A stretch of 15,198 nucleotides of DNA, taken from contig JAQSXM010000031.1 in NCBI GenBank assembly GCA_029256645.1, forward strand, positions 1-15,198, given 5' to 3'. The stretch is from Sporomusa sp. (lineage in GTDB: Bacteria > Bacillota_C > Negativicutes > Sporomusales > Sporomusaceae). Under the pieces are notes generated by a model. It was not told the DNA's origin, searched no databases, and saw only the letters and a program-made list of their open reading frames with translations. Numbering within the stretch: position 1 is the stretch's first letter; the number at the start of each line of letters is the position of its first letter. Of the stretch, positions 1-8,020 are shown piece by piece. The position numbers were made by a program, and so were the translations under genes.

Positions 1-248
1 GCCCTGCTCCTCATAGAATTTAAGGATTGTCAAGGTCAGTTAAGGTCAAAAAGTCAGAAATAGTTAGACTGCCTGCGTCCGGGCTTTACCAGTTAATTAA
101 ATTGCCTTAGATTGCCAGAAATCAGCTAAAATCAACCATTTGCGTCCTCCAAATAACAATGATTATCTGCTAATATGTAATTGTAAGGATTTACTTATGT
201 TATTATCGCGATTAGCTTAGTATATCAAAAATCAGGAGGCGTATTATT
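1..248 (+). promoter_or_regulatory. Upstream region of dnaK, with CtsR-like operator at 34-50
   Basis: No convincing gene is seen here. At 34-50 two heptads, GGTCAGT and GGTCAAA, are separated by TAA. This matches the published direct-repeat pattern of the CtsR heat-shock repressor (GGTCAAA-NAN-GGTCAAA), with the second heptad perfect. Further GTCA cores lie at 29-32 and 53-56. No CIRCE (HrcA) element was found. The operator is about 200 bp from the dnaK start, so it could serve dnaK or a gene reading leftward beyond the window edge; the minus strand also carries a TTGACA beside it. I could not place a good sigma-A promoter with confidence. The dnaK ribosome binding site (AGGAGG at 234-239) is strong. 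Confidence 0.5.
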
Positions 249-2102
249 ATGGCAAAAATAGTTGGTATTGATTTAGGTACGACAAATTCGGTCATTGCAG
301 TACTGGAAGGCGGCCGCCCGACAGTCATCGCCAATGCCGAGGGCAGCCGGACCACACCTTCGGTCGTATCATTCCGGGATAGCGAGCGTTTAGTCGGTCA
401 ATTGGCCAAACGCCAGGCAGTGCTCAATCCTGCCAAAACCTTTGCTTCAGTCAAACGGTTCATCGGCCGCCGCAATGATGAAATATCAGCTGAGGCCAAA
501 ATGGTTCCTTATAAGATTAGCACAGATTCCAATAAGGCCATTAAGTTTATTGTAGATGATGCAACCTATGCACCAGAGGAAATTTCGGCCCTGGTCCTGC
601 GTAAACTAGTGGAAGACGCAGGGAAATACCTGGGTGAAAAGATTACAGAGGCTGTCATTACCGTTCCGGCCTATTTTAATGACGCCCAGCGTCAGGCGAC
701 CAAAGATGCCGGCCGGGTTGCCGGTCTGAATGTACTCAGAATCATTAACGAACCAACAGCAGCAGCCCTGGCTTACGGGCTTGATAAAAAGAAAAATGAA
801 ACCATTCTGGTATTTGACCTGGGTGGCGGCACCTTTGACGTCTCCATCCTGGAGGTGGGCGATGGCGTCTTTGAGGTTAAGTCAACCAATGGGGACACCC
901 ATCTCGGCGGTGACGATTTTGACAAGGTACTTGTCGACTGGCTGGCTGCTGAATTCAAAAAAGATTACGGCATTGACCTGCTGGCTGACAAGCAAGCGCT
1001 ACAGCGGTTGACTGAGGCTGCAGAAAAAGCCAAAATTGAATTATCCTCAGTGTCAGAAGCTGTCATTAACCTGCCTTTCATCACTGCTGATGCCAATGGC
1101 CCCAAGCACCTTGATACCAAACTAAGCCGGGCTAAATTCGACGAACTGACCCGCCCACTGGTAGAACGCTGCCGCATCCCGGTAGAAAAAGCACTGGCTG
1201 ATGCCAAACTGACTGCCGCTGCTGTGGATGAAGTGATTCTGGTAGGTGGCTCGACCCGGATTCCGGCTGTTCAAAATCTGGTCAGAACAATTATCGGCAA
1301 AGCCCCTAATCAGAGTGTCAACCCAGATGAGGTCGTAGCCATCGGCGCCGCTATCCAAGCAGGCATCTTAAGCGGTGAACTGAAAGACGTAGTACTGCTT
1401 GATGTAACGCCGCTGTCGCTGGGTGTCGAAACCATGGGTGGCATCATGACGAAGATTATTGACCGCAACACCACGATTCCTACCCGTCACAGTCAGGTCT
1501 TCAGCACTGCTGACGACAACCAGCCGGAAGTGGAGATTCACGTCCTGCAGGGTGAGCGCGAAATGGCGTCAGGCAACAGGACCCTGGGCCGATTTAAACT
1601 TGGCGGCTTACCACCTGCCCCCAGAGGCCTGCCGCAGATTGAGGTTACCTTTGATATCGACGCCAACGGTATTTTGACGGTAAGTGCCAAAGATCAGGCC
1701 AGCAGCAAAGAGCAATCTGTCACCATCACCGGCTCCAGTAATCTTGACAAAGCAGCCATTGAGCAAATGGTAGAGGATGCCAAACAGTATGCTGCCGAAG
1801 ACAAGGAACGCCGCCGTCAGGTAGAGCTGAAGAATGATCTGGACAGCCTCAGCTATCAGGCCAAAACCTTCCTGGAGACTAATAATGCCGGCCTGCCTGC
1901 CCATCTAAGCGGCCGTCTCAGCGACGCTGTCGCTCAGGCCAAAGCTGCGGTTGAGCAAAATGCCGCGATCGATAAACTGCAGCAAGCAAAAGCTGAACTG
2001 GAACAGGCCTATACCCAGGCCAGTCAATATCAGTCTGACCCGGCAGCCGCAAAATCCCCGCCAGCCGGTGATGATACTATTATTGACGCTGAATATGAGT
2101 AA
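249..2102 (+). CDS. dnaK: Hsp70 chaperone DnaK (second-type, Gram-negative-like)
   Basis: Cytoplasmic ATP-dependent Hsp70 chaperone that binds exposed hydrophobic peptides; a J-protein stimulates its ATPase. It has 617 residues, a normal length. Nucleotide-binding domain motifs are the phosphate-1 loop GIDLGTTNS (6-14), [12 protein letters not shown] (139-150), [11 protein letters not shown] (189-199) and VGGSTRIPA (332-340). The hydrophobic linker VLLD is at 382-385, followed by the beta-sandwich and helical lid, and the tail ends [13 protein letters not shown] 249 follows AGGAGG (234-239) at good spacing. Residues about 72-97 form an insert typical of proteobacterial and cyanobacterial DnaK and, from family knowledge, absent from the usual Firmicute DnaK. 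No grpE or hrcA is adjacent, unlike the classical operon, so this is probably a second DnaK paralogue co-transcribed with the J-protein gene 33 bp downstream. Confidence 0.97.
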   Translation: MAKIVGIDLGTTNSVIAVLEGGRPTVIANAEGSRTTPSVVSFRDSERLVGQLAKRQAVLNPAKTFASVKRFIGRRNDEISAEAKMVPYKISTDSNKAIKFIVDDATYAPEEISALVLRKLVEDAGKYLGEKITEAVITVPAYFNDAQRQATKDAGRVAGLNVLRIINEPTAAALAYGLDKKKNETILVFDLGGGTFDVSILEVGDGVFEVKSTNGDTHLGGDDFDKVLVDWLAAEFKKDYGIDLLADKQALQRLTEAAEKAKIELSSVSEAVINLPFITADANGPKHLDTKLSRAKFDELTRPLVERCRIPVEKALADAKLTAAAVDEVILVGGSTRIPAVQNLVRTIIGKAPNQSVNPDEVVAIGAAIQAGILSGELKDVVLLDVTPLSLGVETMGGIMTKIIDRNTTIPTRHSQVFSTADDNQPEVEIHVLQGEREMASGNRTLGRFKLGGLPPAPRGLPQIEVTFDIDANGILTVSAKDQASSKEQSVTITGSSNLDKAAIEQMVEDAKQYAAEDKERRRQVELKNDLDSLSYQAKTFLETNNAGLPAHLSGRLSDAVAQAKAAVEQNAAIDKLQQAKAELEQAYTQASQYQSDPAAAKSPPAGDDTIIDAEYE

Positions 2103-2135
2103 ACTAAAATAGCTTAAGTAAAGGAGGCGATGCTG

Positions 2136-3125
2136 ATGAAATATATTGACTACTATGAGGTGCTTGGCCTCCCCCGGACAGCATCTGAAAAAGAAATTAA
2201 GCAGGCTTACCGCCAGTTGGCCCGTCAGCATCATCCCGACCTGCATCAGGGGGATGCCAAGCAGGCCGCTGAAGAAAAATTCAAGGCCGTTAATGAGGCC
2301 TATGAAGTACTGGGTGACCCTGATAAACGGGTCAAATATGATCAACTAGGCCGTAATTGGCAGGCTGGTCAGGACTTTGAACCGGCAGGCAACGGCTTTT
2401 CCTACAGCGTCCACAACGCCGACGATTTTGATTTAGGTGGCTTTGGGTTCAGCGATTTTTTCGCCAACATGTTTGGCCAGGATTTTGCCCAACGGCGGCA
2501 GACAGGCCGGCCAGCCAGCTTCAAAGGTGAGGATATCGATGCCGAAATCAGCCTGTCTATTGAGGAACTACTGAACGGTGTGGAAAAAGACCTGCACTTA
2601 ACCACCCCTAATGCCTGCACGGCCTGCGCCGGACAGCGTTTCACCAGACAGGGCGTCTGCCCGGTTTGTGGCGGACTGGGGACAACTGAGGAGACAAAAA
2701 CCGTTAAGGTGAAAATCCCCGCCGGCCTATACCCCGGTGCCAGCCTGCGCCTTAAAGGCCTGGGCGGCCAGGGCCACGGCGGCGCAAACGGTGATCTCTA
2801 CCTCCACATCAAAGCCGCTCCGCACCCTTCCTGGCAGCTTGCCAACAAGGCCGACCTGACTATGGAGCTGACCCTGCTGCCTGAGCAGGCTGCTCTGGGG
2901 GCTAAAATACCGGTATCAACCCCGCACGGTCAGCTGCAGGTAAAGGTTCAGCCAGGCATCCATTCCGGTCAGCAGCTGCGGCTCAAAGGTAAAGGCCTGC
3001 CCCAGGGTCCTGACCGCTATGGCGACCTTTTCCTCAAAATCCGCATTGATATTCCGGCCAGACTGACTGAGGAAGAACTGGAATTATACCGCCAGATCCA
3101 AAAGCTGAAGGCCCCTGTCAATTAA
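2136..3125 (+). CDS. CbpA-like DnaJ (Hsp40) co-chaperone with reduced zinc site
   Basis: Hsp40 partner that delivers substrates to DnaK and triggers its ATPase. It has 329 residues from ATG 2136. An upstream ATG at 2130 lies only 2 nt from the AAGGAGG (2121-2127), whereas 2136 has 8 nt, so 2136 is preferred. The J domain (about 1-68) has the HPD motif at 33-35. A Gly/Phe-containing linker (about 75-115) follows, then the two beta-rich C-terminal substrate-binding domains (about 130-325) with VKIPAG and LRLKGKG segments. The architecture is that of CbpA, but a small insert carries four cysteines, CTAC (161-164) and CPVC (175-178). Classical DnaJ has eight in four CxxCxGxG repeats. It therefore looks intermediate between class A and class B Hsp40s. 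It lies 33 bp behind dnaK and is surely its operon partner; a hairpin terminator follows. Confidence 0.93.
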   Translation: MKYIDYYEVLGLPRTASEKEIKQAYRQLARQHHPDLHQGDAKQAAEEKFKAVNEAYEVLGDPDKRVKYDQLGRNWQAGQDFEPAGNGFSYSVHNADDFDLGGFGFSDFFANMFGQDFAQRRQTGRPASFKGEDIDAEISLSIEELLNGVEKDLHLTTPNACTACAGQRFTRQGVCPVCGGLGTTEETKTVKVKIPAGLYPGASLRLKGLGGQGHGGANGDLYLHIKAAPHPSWQLANKADLTMELTLLPEQAALGAKIPVSTPHGQLQVKVQPGIHSGQQLRLKGKGLPQGPDRYGDLFLKIRIDIPARLTEEELELYRQIQKLKAPVN

Positions 3126-3135
3126 ATAACTACAA

Positions 3136-3172
3136 AGGCTCAACAGGCAGTATTACGCTGCTTGTTGAGCCT
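3136..3172. terminator. Bidirectional hairpin terminator between dnaJ and mmcQ genes
   Basis: Arms AGGCTCAACAGGCAG (3136-3150) and CTGCTTGTTGAGCCT (3158-3172) pair over 15 positions with one wobble/mismatch position and a 7-nt loop. The sequence after it is T-rich on the plus strand (CTTGTCTT) and on the minus strand (TTTGTAGTTATTT). It therefore can end both the dnaK-dnaJ transcript and the convergent MmcQ/YjbR transcript. A sister copy lies at 3701-3737. Confidence 0.85.
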
Positions 3173-3200
3173 CTTGTCTTCATAGAACACTTCCCTCAAT

Positions 3201-3560
3201 TCACCAATCCCCGCTTTGCTTTGCCCTCATTCTCCGTGGCAGTGATTGATACACCAAATCATAAGAATGATCTATTAAACCCTGGATTTCTTTTTCCGGT
3301 ATGCTTCCATCAAGCAGCAAAGTGTTCCAGTGGCGCTTATTCAAATGGTAGCCGGGGGTTATCCCCGGATATTGCTGCCTTAGAATCTCTGAATAATCAG
3401 GATCACATTTTAGTGCCAGATTATCCTGATCATGCCTGCGTGACAATAAGGCAAACATCTTGCCTGCGACCTTAATCACAATGATATCAGGGCCAAAAGG
3501 ATAATCCTCAATGGCACCAGGCTTGGCTAAGCAATAAGCTAATAGTTTTTTCGATTCCAA
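3201..3560 (-). CDS. MmcQ/YjbR family protein
   Basis: Small cytoplasmic protein of the MmcQ/YjbR (DUF419) family, often labelled DNA-binding from its fold; its molecular role is not established. It has 119 residues, about the usual family length. Family hallmarks are present: PGAIEDYPFGPD near the N terminus, KVAGKMFALL, the LKCDP segment, PGYHLNKRHWNT, and the C-terminal LIDHSYDLV. A longer reading from TTG 3611 is possible, but TTG 3560 has an AGGAGA at 3567-3572 with 6-nt spacing and gives the family's normal N terminus, so I chose it. The gene stands alone on the minus strand. A possible -10 (TATAAT, minus strand, 3661-3666) lies about 100 bp upstream with a weak -35. Terminator hairpins bracket it on both sides. 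Confidence 0.88.
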   Translation of the reverse strand: MESKKLLAYCLAKPGAIEDYPFGPDIIVIKVAGKMFALLSRRHDQDNLALKCDPDYSEILRQQYPGITPGYHLNKRHWNTLLLDGSIPEKEIQGLIDHSYDLVYQSLPRRMRAKQSGDW

Positions 3561-3700
3561 GCAGATTCTCCTCTCCAACCTGTCCCCGCGACCCTCATCA
3601 GCTCTATACAATACTTGTGTAAAATATTCTCTAAGGCAAATAAAAATCCTTTATTCGCTAATTATATAAGATCAAAGGCGATATTAAAAGCGAATCCTAA

Positions 3701-3737
3701 AGGCCCAACAGGCAGTATTTCACTGCTTGTTGGGCCT
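3701..3737 (-). terminator. Hairpin terminator after the 2-oxoacid oxidoreductase operon
   Basis: Arms AGGCCCAACAGGCAG (3701-3715) and CTGCTTGTTGGGCCT (3723-3737) form a 15-position stem with one wobble/mismatch position and a 7-nt loop. It lies 98 bp beyond the stop of the gamma subunit gene, so on the minus strand it would end that operon before the MmcQ/YjbR promoter. The following minus-strand sequence is only moderately T-rich, so terminator function is less certain than the stem itself. It is nearly identical to 3136-3172. Confidence 0.7.
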
Positions 3738-3835
3738 CTCAGTATAAAACTGTGATGAATTCTAAACGAAGCCGTTCCCTTTTATCAACATAGGATCATC
3801 CCTGATGATTATGTAGTTCTCTATGCTTGGGACAA

Positions 3836-4384
3836 TCAACCTGCGCCCATGCCCCTGACTGACTGGTAGCCCCGGCGCAGGGCCTCTTGATTGGCCGCGA
3901 CCAGGTTTGGTTTGGAGGCGAACTTTTTCGCAAAAGCGGCAACGACCGATTCCTCCGTCACCACGTCTGCGGCGGCCAGCAACGCCCCTAGAGCCACCAT
4001 ATTGATCATTTTCACGCTCCCCAGCTCATTGGCAATGTCATTAATCGGTACACAATAGGCCTTGATATCCTTGCGCGTCACCGCCTTGTCAATCAGTGAA
4101 CTGTTGACAATCAGCGCCCCGTCCGTTTTCACGGCGGCTTCGAACCTGTCTAGTGACGGCAAATTCATCACCACCGCCGCTGTGGCTTCGCTGATAACCG
4201 GCGAACCAATCGGCTCATCGGCGATGATAACCGAGCAGTTGGCAGTCCCGCCCCGCATTTCCGGGCCATATGACGGCATCCAGGTAACCTTTTTATTCTC
4301 CAGCATGCCGGCATAGGTCAGAAGCTGCCCCATGACCATAACGCCTTGGCCGCCGAAACCGGACATAATAATCTCGTGTCTCAT
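3836..4384 (-). CDS. 2-oxoacid:ferredoxin oxidoreductase, gamma subunit
   Basis: Gamma (domain III) subunit of a thiamine-diphosphate, CoA-dependent 2-oxoacid:ferredoxin oxidoreductase of the KOR/VOR type. This domain contributes to CoA binding and subunit contacts. It has 182 residues, normal for the family. Typical motifs are SGFGGQGVMVMGQ near the N terminus and SYGPEMRGGTANCSV (about residues 38-52). Its ATG overlaps the beta stop codon in an ATGA (4381-4384), showing translational coupling. It is the last gene of the delta-alpha-beta-gamma set; a hairpin follows at 3701-3737. The family assignment is firm, whereas the substrate (branched-chain 2-oxoacids) is inferred from the linked leucine dehydrogenase. 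Confidence 0.93.
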   Translation of the reverse strand: MRHEIIMSGFGGQGVMVMGQLLTYAGMLENKKVTWMPSYGPEMRGGTANCSVIIADEPIGSPVISEATAAVVMNLPSLDRFEAAVKTDGALIVNSSLIDKAVTRKDIKAYCVPINDIANELGSVKMINMVALGALLAAADVVTEESVVAAFAKKFASKPNLVAANQEALRRGYQSVRGMGAG

Positions 4385-5136
4385 TTCACCTCACCTCCTG
4401 CCGCATTTTTATAAATCCCCAGGGGGAATTGCGGCAGCATATTCTCAGTGAGCCACTTTCTGGCTTCCAGCGGTGATTTGCCCCAGTTGGTCGGACAAGT
4501 GGACAGTACCTCAACCATCGCAAAGCCTTCCCCGCGGAGTTGCACCTCGAAAGCCGCTTTTATAGCTGCTTTCGCCCTGATTATATTGCCAGAATCATTA
4601 ACAGAAACACGGGCGATATACTTGGCCCCGTCAAGGATAGCCAGCATCTCGGACAAGCGCACCGGTGAACCGGCCGAGGCAAGCTGGCGTCCATAAGGGG
4701 ATGTTGCTGTTACCTGGCCAACCAGTGTTGTCGGTGCCATTTGGCCGCCGGTCATGCCATAAATGGCATTATTGACAAATACAATCGTGATCTGTTCGCC
4801 CCGCGCCGCGGCATGTACCGTCTCGGCTATACCGATTGCTGCGATATCGCCGTCCCCCTGGTAGGTGAACACCACTTTGTCCGGGTGCACCCGCTTGATC
4901 CCGGTCGCAACAGCAGGAGCCCGGCCATGCGCGGCGTTGATGGCATCAATGTTAAAATATTGATCTGCCAGCACCGAACAGCCGACAGGGACGACACCAA
5001 TTGTCTTTTTCCGGATACCCAGTTCATCAATAACCTCGGCCACCAGGCGGTGAATGATCCCATGCTGACAGCCCGGACAGTAATGGGTTTCCACATCAGC
5101 CAGCGCCTCTGGCCGCGTAAACACTTTTTCCTCCAT
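4381..5136 (-). CDS. 2-oxoacid:ferredoxin oxidoreductase, beta subunit (TPP-binding)
   Basis: Catalytic thiamine-diphosphate subunit. It has 251 residues from ATG 5136, which lies 1 nt after the alpha stop codon. A longer frame to 5265 exists but would overlap alpha extensively and lacks family sequence, so it is rejected. The N-terminal YCPGCQHG (19-26) is the conserved CPGC motif, with Q where many homologues have G. The Mg/TPP-binding motif is GDGD (94-97) followed by VNNAIYGMTGGQ (121-132). An NWGKSP segment and a short C-terminal region follow. The length fits two-domain KOR/VOR beta subunits rather than long pyruvate oxidoreductases. Translation is probably coupled to alpha (1-nt gap) and gamma (ATGA overlap). 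Confidence 0.94.
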   Translation of the reverse strand: MEEKVFTRPEALADVETHYCPGCQHGIIHRLVAEVIDELGIRKKTIGVVPVGCSVLADQYFNIDAINAAHGRAPAVATGIKRVHPDKVVFTYQGDGDIAAIGIAETVHAAARGEQITIVFVNNAIYGMTGGQMAPTTLVGQVTATSPYGRQLASAGSPVRLSEMLAILDGAKYIARVSVNDSGNIIRAKAAIKAAFEVQLRGEGFAMVEVLSTCPTNWGKSPLEARKWLTENMLPQFPLGIYKNAAGGEVK

Positions 5137-5137
5137 G

Positions 5138-6205
5138 CTATTTGTCCCCCCTGGTTGCCAATATGCTGGCAATCTGCTCGTAAATATCCCGGGGCTTTGG
5201 CAGCATGCCGCCGGTGCGGCCATGGAAGTAGACCGGTTTGGTGCATTTGATGGCAAGATTGACATCCTCTACCATCTGGCCGGCACTTAGTTCCAGCGTC
5301 AAAACCGCAGTGGCCTGACTTACCGCATTCGCTAAGGCCTGCCTGGGAAACGGCCACAGGGTGATGGGACGGAACAAGCCCACTTTCAAGCCGGCTGCGC
5401 GCGCCATTTCCAGTGCCGAATAGGCGATGCGTGACGTTATGCCATAGGCGACAAGCACTAGGTCTGCATCCTCGGTGCGGCTCTGCTCCCAGCGCACCTC
5501 GCGCTCCTGCAGCACAGCATATTTTTTCTGCAGGTTTATGTTTACTTGCTCCAGCCCTTCCGGGTTCAGGACAACCGTATTAATCTTGTTAGGGGCAGCC
5601 CGCTCCCCTATACCGGTAATCGTCCAGGGTTTTTCCACCTCAATGATTAAGCTGTTTTGAAAGCTGACAGGCTCCATCATCTGCCCGAGAGCGCCGTCGG
5701 CCAGTATCATCACCGGATTACGGTACTGATCGGCCAGATTAAAGGCCAGTACGGTGAGGTCGGCCATTTCCTGCACACTGTTGGGCGCAACTACGATACT
5801 GTGATAATCGCCATGACCGCCGCCTTTTGTCGCCTGGAAGTAGTCGGCCTGCCCCGGCTGGATGCCGCCGAGGCCGGGTCCGCCTCTCATAATGTTAACA
5901 ATCACACAGGGCAATTGGGCGGCGGCGATATAGGAGATACCCTCCTGTTTCAAACTAATGCCAGGGCTTGACGAAGAGGTCATGACTCTGGCCCCGGCGC
6001 TGGCCGCACCATACGTCATGTTAATGGCAGCCACTTCGCTCTCTGCTTGCAGGAATGTCCCGCCAACCTGAGGCAGGCGCTTAGCCATGTATTCAATCAA
6101 CTCAGACTGTGGTGTGATGGGATAGCCAAAATAGTACCGGCAGCCAGCGGCAACAGCAGCCTCGCCGAGGGCCTCATTGCCTTTCATCAATAGGTTTTCT
6201 GACAC
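5138..6205 (-). CDS. vorB: 2-oxoacid:ferredoxin oxidoreductase, alpha subunit (VorB-like)
   Basis: Alpha subunit (pyrimidine-binding domain I plus domain II) of a ferredoxin-dependent 2-oxoacid oxidoreductase, 355 residues. Motifs are GYPITPQSE (27-35), the QAESE segment carrying the expected catalytic glutamate (53-57), TSSSSPGISLKQEG (76-89) and RGGPGLGG (107-114). The length and the LMKGNEAL start resemble subunits annotated as VorB (2-oxoisovalerate oxidoreductase). The start is GTG 6205, with GGGAG 7 nt upstream; it retains the residues before LMKGNEA that family members share. It lies 17 bp after the ferredoxin gene and 1 nt before beta. Reaction: 2-oxoacid + CoA + 2 oxidised ferredoxin gives acyl-CoA + CO2 + 2 reduced ferredoxin, reversible in anaerobes. 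Branched-chain specificity is inferred from the neighbours. Confidence 0.92.
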   Translation of the reverse strand: MSENLLMKGNEALGEAAVAAGCRYYFGYPITPQSELIEYMAKRLPQVGGTFLQAESEVAAINMTYGAASAGARVMTSSSSPGISLKQEGISYIAAAQLPCVIVNIMRGGPGLGGIQPGQADYFQATKGGGHGDYHSIVVAPNSVQEMADLTVLAFNLADQYRNPVMILADGALGQMMEPVSFQNSLIIEVEKPWTITGIGERAAPNKINTVVLNPEGLEQVNINLQKKYAVLQEREVRWEQSRTEDADLVLVAYGITSRIAYSALEMARAAGLKVGLFRPITLWPFPRQALANAVSQATAVLTLELSAGQMVEDVNLAIKCTKPVYFHGRTGGMLPKPRDIYEQIASILATRGDK

Positions 6206-6222
6206 TTCTTCACTCCCAATCC

Positions 6223-6426
6223 TTATTTATAGACGGTAATAACCACATCGGGGCAGGTCCTGGCGCACAGCGTACAGCCGCTGCATTGCTCTTCATCAGA
6301 GCACAAGGCCGGACGGTAGCCTTTGCCGTTAAAGGTATCAGCCATAACAATAATCTGCTTGGGACACGTTTCACGACACAGCTCGCACCCCTTGCATCTT
6401 TCTGCACGAAAAACCGGTCTGGGCAT
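6223..6426 (-). CDS. 2[4Fe-4S] ferredoxin, delta subunit of the oxidoreductase
   Basis: Small iron-sulfur subunit of 67 residues that passes electrons from the TPP site to external ferredoxin. Two complete 4Fe-4S motifs are visible, CKGCELCRETCPK (11-23) and CSGCTLCARTCPD (48-60), each CxxCxxCxxxCP. ATG 6426 has GAGGGGGA about 6 nt upstream. It is the first gene of the four-subunit oxidoreductase set, 44 bp after the permease stop and 17 bp before alpha; the order delta-alpha-beta-gamma is common for KOR/VOR-type enzymes. Confidence 0.94.
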   Translation of the reverse strand: MPRPVFRAERCKGCELCRETCPKQIIVMADTFNGKGYRPALCSDEEQCSGCTLCARTCPDVVITVYK

Positions 6427-6470
6427 ACTAATTCCCCCTCAAGTGATATCAACCGCGCATAAGCTGCAGT

Positions 6471-7874
6471 TTATTCATCCTGCGAAACGTCAGCAGGTTG
6501 TGAGTTTAGGGTACTATGCTTGCGGCTATAGGTGAAATACACGATCATGCCGATGACATACCAGATCCCGAAGAAGGTCAGTGTTTCCACCGGCAGATTG
6601 GCGATCAGGTAGCCGCACAAGAGCACGGCCAGCGGCACAACCACCTGGACGGCAGGGCAGCGAAACGGCCTGGGCACGTCAGGCTGGGTCCGGCGAAGCA
6701 CCCACACGCCTATCGAGACGAGAATAAAAGCAAAGAGGGTTCCCATGTTGCACAGTTCGGCAATGATGTTGATCGGTAATAAGCCGCTCAGCACAGATAC
6801 TACACCACCGGCAATCATTGTAATGATATGCGGGGTACCGTATTTGGGGTGGATCTTTACCAGGCTTTGTGGAATCATCCCGTCACGGGCCATCGCCAGA
6901 AACACCCGGGTCTGACCATACATAAAGACTAAAAGTACGGTGGTAATGCCGCAAATGGCACCTAGCGCCACCAGAGCGCTGCCAAAATTCATGCCAATGG
7001 CGCGAAGTGCATAGGCAACCGGCTCGCTGTTGTTCAGGGTTGAGTAAGGCACAACACCTGTCAGCACAGCGGCGACGGCAATATAAAGAACGGTACAGAT
7101 AACCAGCGACCCAACAATCCCGATGGGAATATCCCGGTTGGGATTTTTACATTCTTCCGCAGCAGTGGACACCGTGTCAAACCCGATATAGGCAAAAAAT
7201 ACGATCGCGGCGCCGGTAGCCACACCACCCCAGCCATAAGGGAGGAACGGCTGCCAGTTCAACGGATCGATATGAGGAGTGGCAACAAACAGGAAAAAAG
7301 CGATACATGCCAGTTTAATAAATACCAGGATTCTGTTCAGAGCAGCACTTTCTCTGGTGCCAAGCATCAATAAATAGGTAAGGATAAGGGTGATTAAAAT
7401 CGCAGGAACATTCAGGATACCGCCATCAGCAGGGACAGCCGTCCACGCCGTAGGCAAGGCAATGCCGGCCGATTTGAGTAACCCGACCATATAGCCTGAC
7501 CAGCCGGCCGCTACCGCCGCTGACCCGATCGTGTATTCACAAATCAGCGCCCAGCCTACCGCAAAAGCGACGATTTCGCCCATTGAGACATAAGCAAAGG
7601 TGTAGGCACTGCCAGTTACCGGCACCATGGATGCCAGCTCGGAATAGGCTAAGGCAGCAAACGCGCAGGCAAGGCCTGATAAAACAAAGGACAGCATAAT
7701 AGCCGGCCCTGCATATTTGGCAGCAGCAACACCGGTAAGTACAAAAATTCCGGTGCCGATGATGCACCCGATGCCTAATAAAACCAGGTCTGTCGCGCCC
7801 AGAGTCTTCCTCAGGCCATTTCTTTCACTACCCCGGATCAGTTCCGCAATATTTTTCTTACGAAACAAGCTCAT
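6471..7874 (-). CDS. APC-superfamily amino acid permease
   Basis: Cytoplasmic-membrane secondary transporter of the amino acid/polyamine/organocation superfamily, 467 residues with about 12 hydrophobic segments. It resembles the bacterial cationic-amino-acid-transporter branch (YfnA-type). The first transmembrane segment contains IIGTGIF (38-44), the unwound helix that binds the substrate backbone in APC proteins. ATG 7874 follows GGGAGGT at 6-nt spacing. It lies 146 bp after leucine dehydrogenase and 44 bp before the ferredoxin subunit on the same strand, so it most likely imports the branched-chain amino acids that these enzymes degrade. Substrate is inferred from context only; related transporters carry alanine or cationic amino acids. 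Confidence 0.92.
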   Translation of the reverse strand: MSLFRKKNIAELIRGSERNGLRKTLGATDLVLLGIGCIIGTGIFVLTGVAAAKYAGPAIMLSFVLSGLACAFAALAYSELASMVPVTGSAYTFAYVSMGEIVAFAVGWALICEYTIGSAAVAAGWSGYMVGLLKSAGIALPTAWTAVPADGGILNVPAILITLILTYLLMLGTRESAALNRILVFIKLACIAFFLFVATPHIDPLNWQPFLPYGWGGVATGAAIVFFAYIGFDTVSTAAEECKNPNRDIPIGIVGSLVICTVLYIAVAAVLTGVVPYSTLNNSEPVAYALRAIGMNFGSALVALGAICGITTVLLVFMYGQTRVFLAMARDGMIPQSLVKIHPKYGTPHIITMIAGGVVSVLSGLLPINIIAELCNMGTLFAFILVSIGVWVLRRTQPDVPRPFRCPAVQVVVPLAVLLCGYLIANLPVETLTFFGIWYVIGMIVYFTYSRKHSTLNSQPADVSQDE

Positions 7875-7946
7875 TTTTTTACCTCCCTCTACATCAGAAA
7901 ATTCAGATAAATTTTCCTTTTTTTTACCCTTTACCTACACAACAAT

Positions 7947-8011
7947 CCCCTCCCCACCAGGTATCGACAACACACTTCGGCACTCTTAGCAACGACCCGG
8001 TGCGGGAGGGG
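7947..8011 (-). repeat. Long GC-rich inverted repeat between leucine dehydrogenase and permease
   Basis: CCCCTCCCCACC (7947-7958) is complementary to GGTGCGGGAGGGG (7999-8011) with one bulged base. Inside, GGTATCG (7960-7966) can continue the helix with CGACCC (7993-7998), leaving a loop of about 26 nt. No T-run follows on either strand, so it is not a standard terminator. Within the operon mRNA it would form a strong intercistronic stem, possibly stabilising or processing the message between the first gene and the rest. Confidence 0.6.
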
Positions 8012-8020
8012 CAGTAGAAA

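Noticed and set aside
1..14. Start of a leftward gene at the left edge (minus-strand ATG at 14)
   Set aside because: Only four codons are visible and there is no ribosome binding site upstream; cannot be supported.
3512..3527. Sigma-54-like TGGCAC-CAGGC-TTGGC on the plus strand
   Set aside because: The -12 element is TTGG instead of TTGC, it lies inside the MmcQ/YjbR gene in antisense, and no gene follows on that strand.
4741..5250. 169-codon plus-strand frame opposite the oxidoreductase genes
   Set aside because: It is antisense to well-supported alpha and beta subunits and has no recognisable protein features.
5137..5265. N-terminal extension of the oxidoreductase beta subunit to 5265
   Set aside because: It overlaps the alpha gene by more than 120 bp and shows no family sequence; ATG 5136 gives the expected N terminus and a 1-nt gap.
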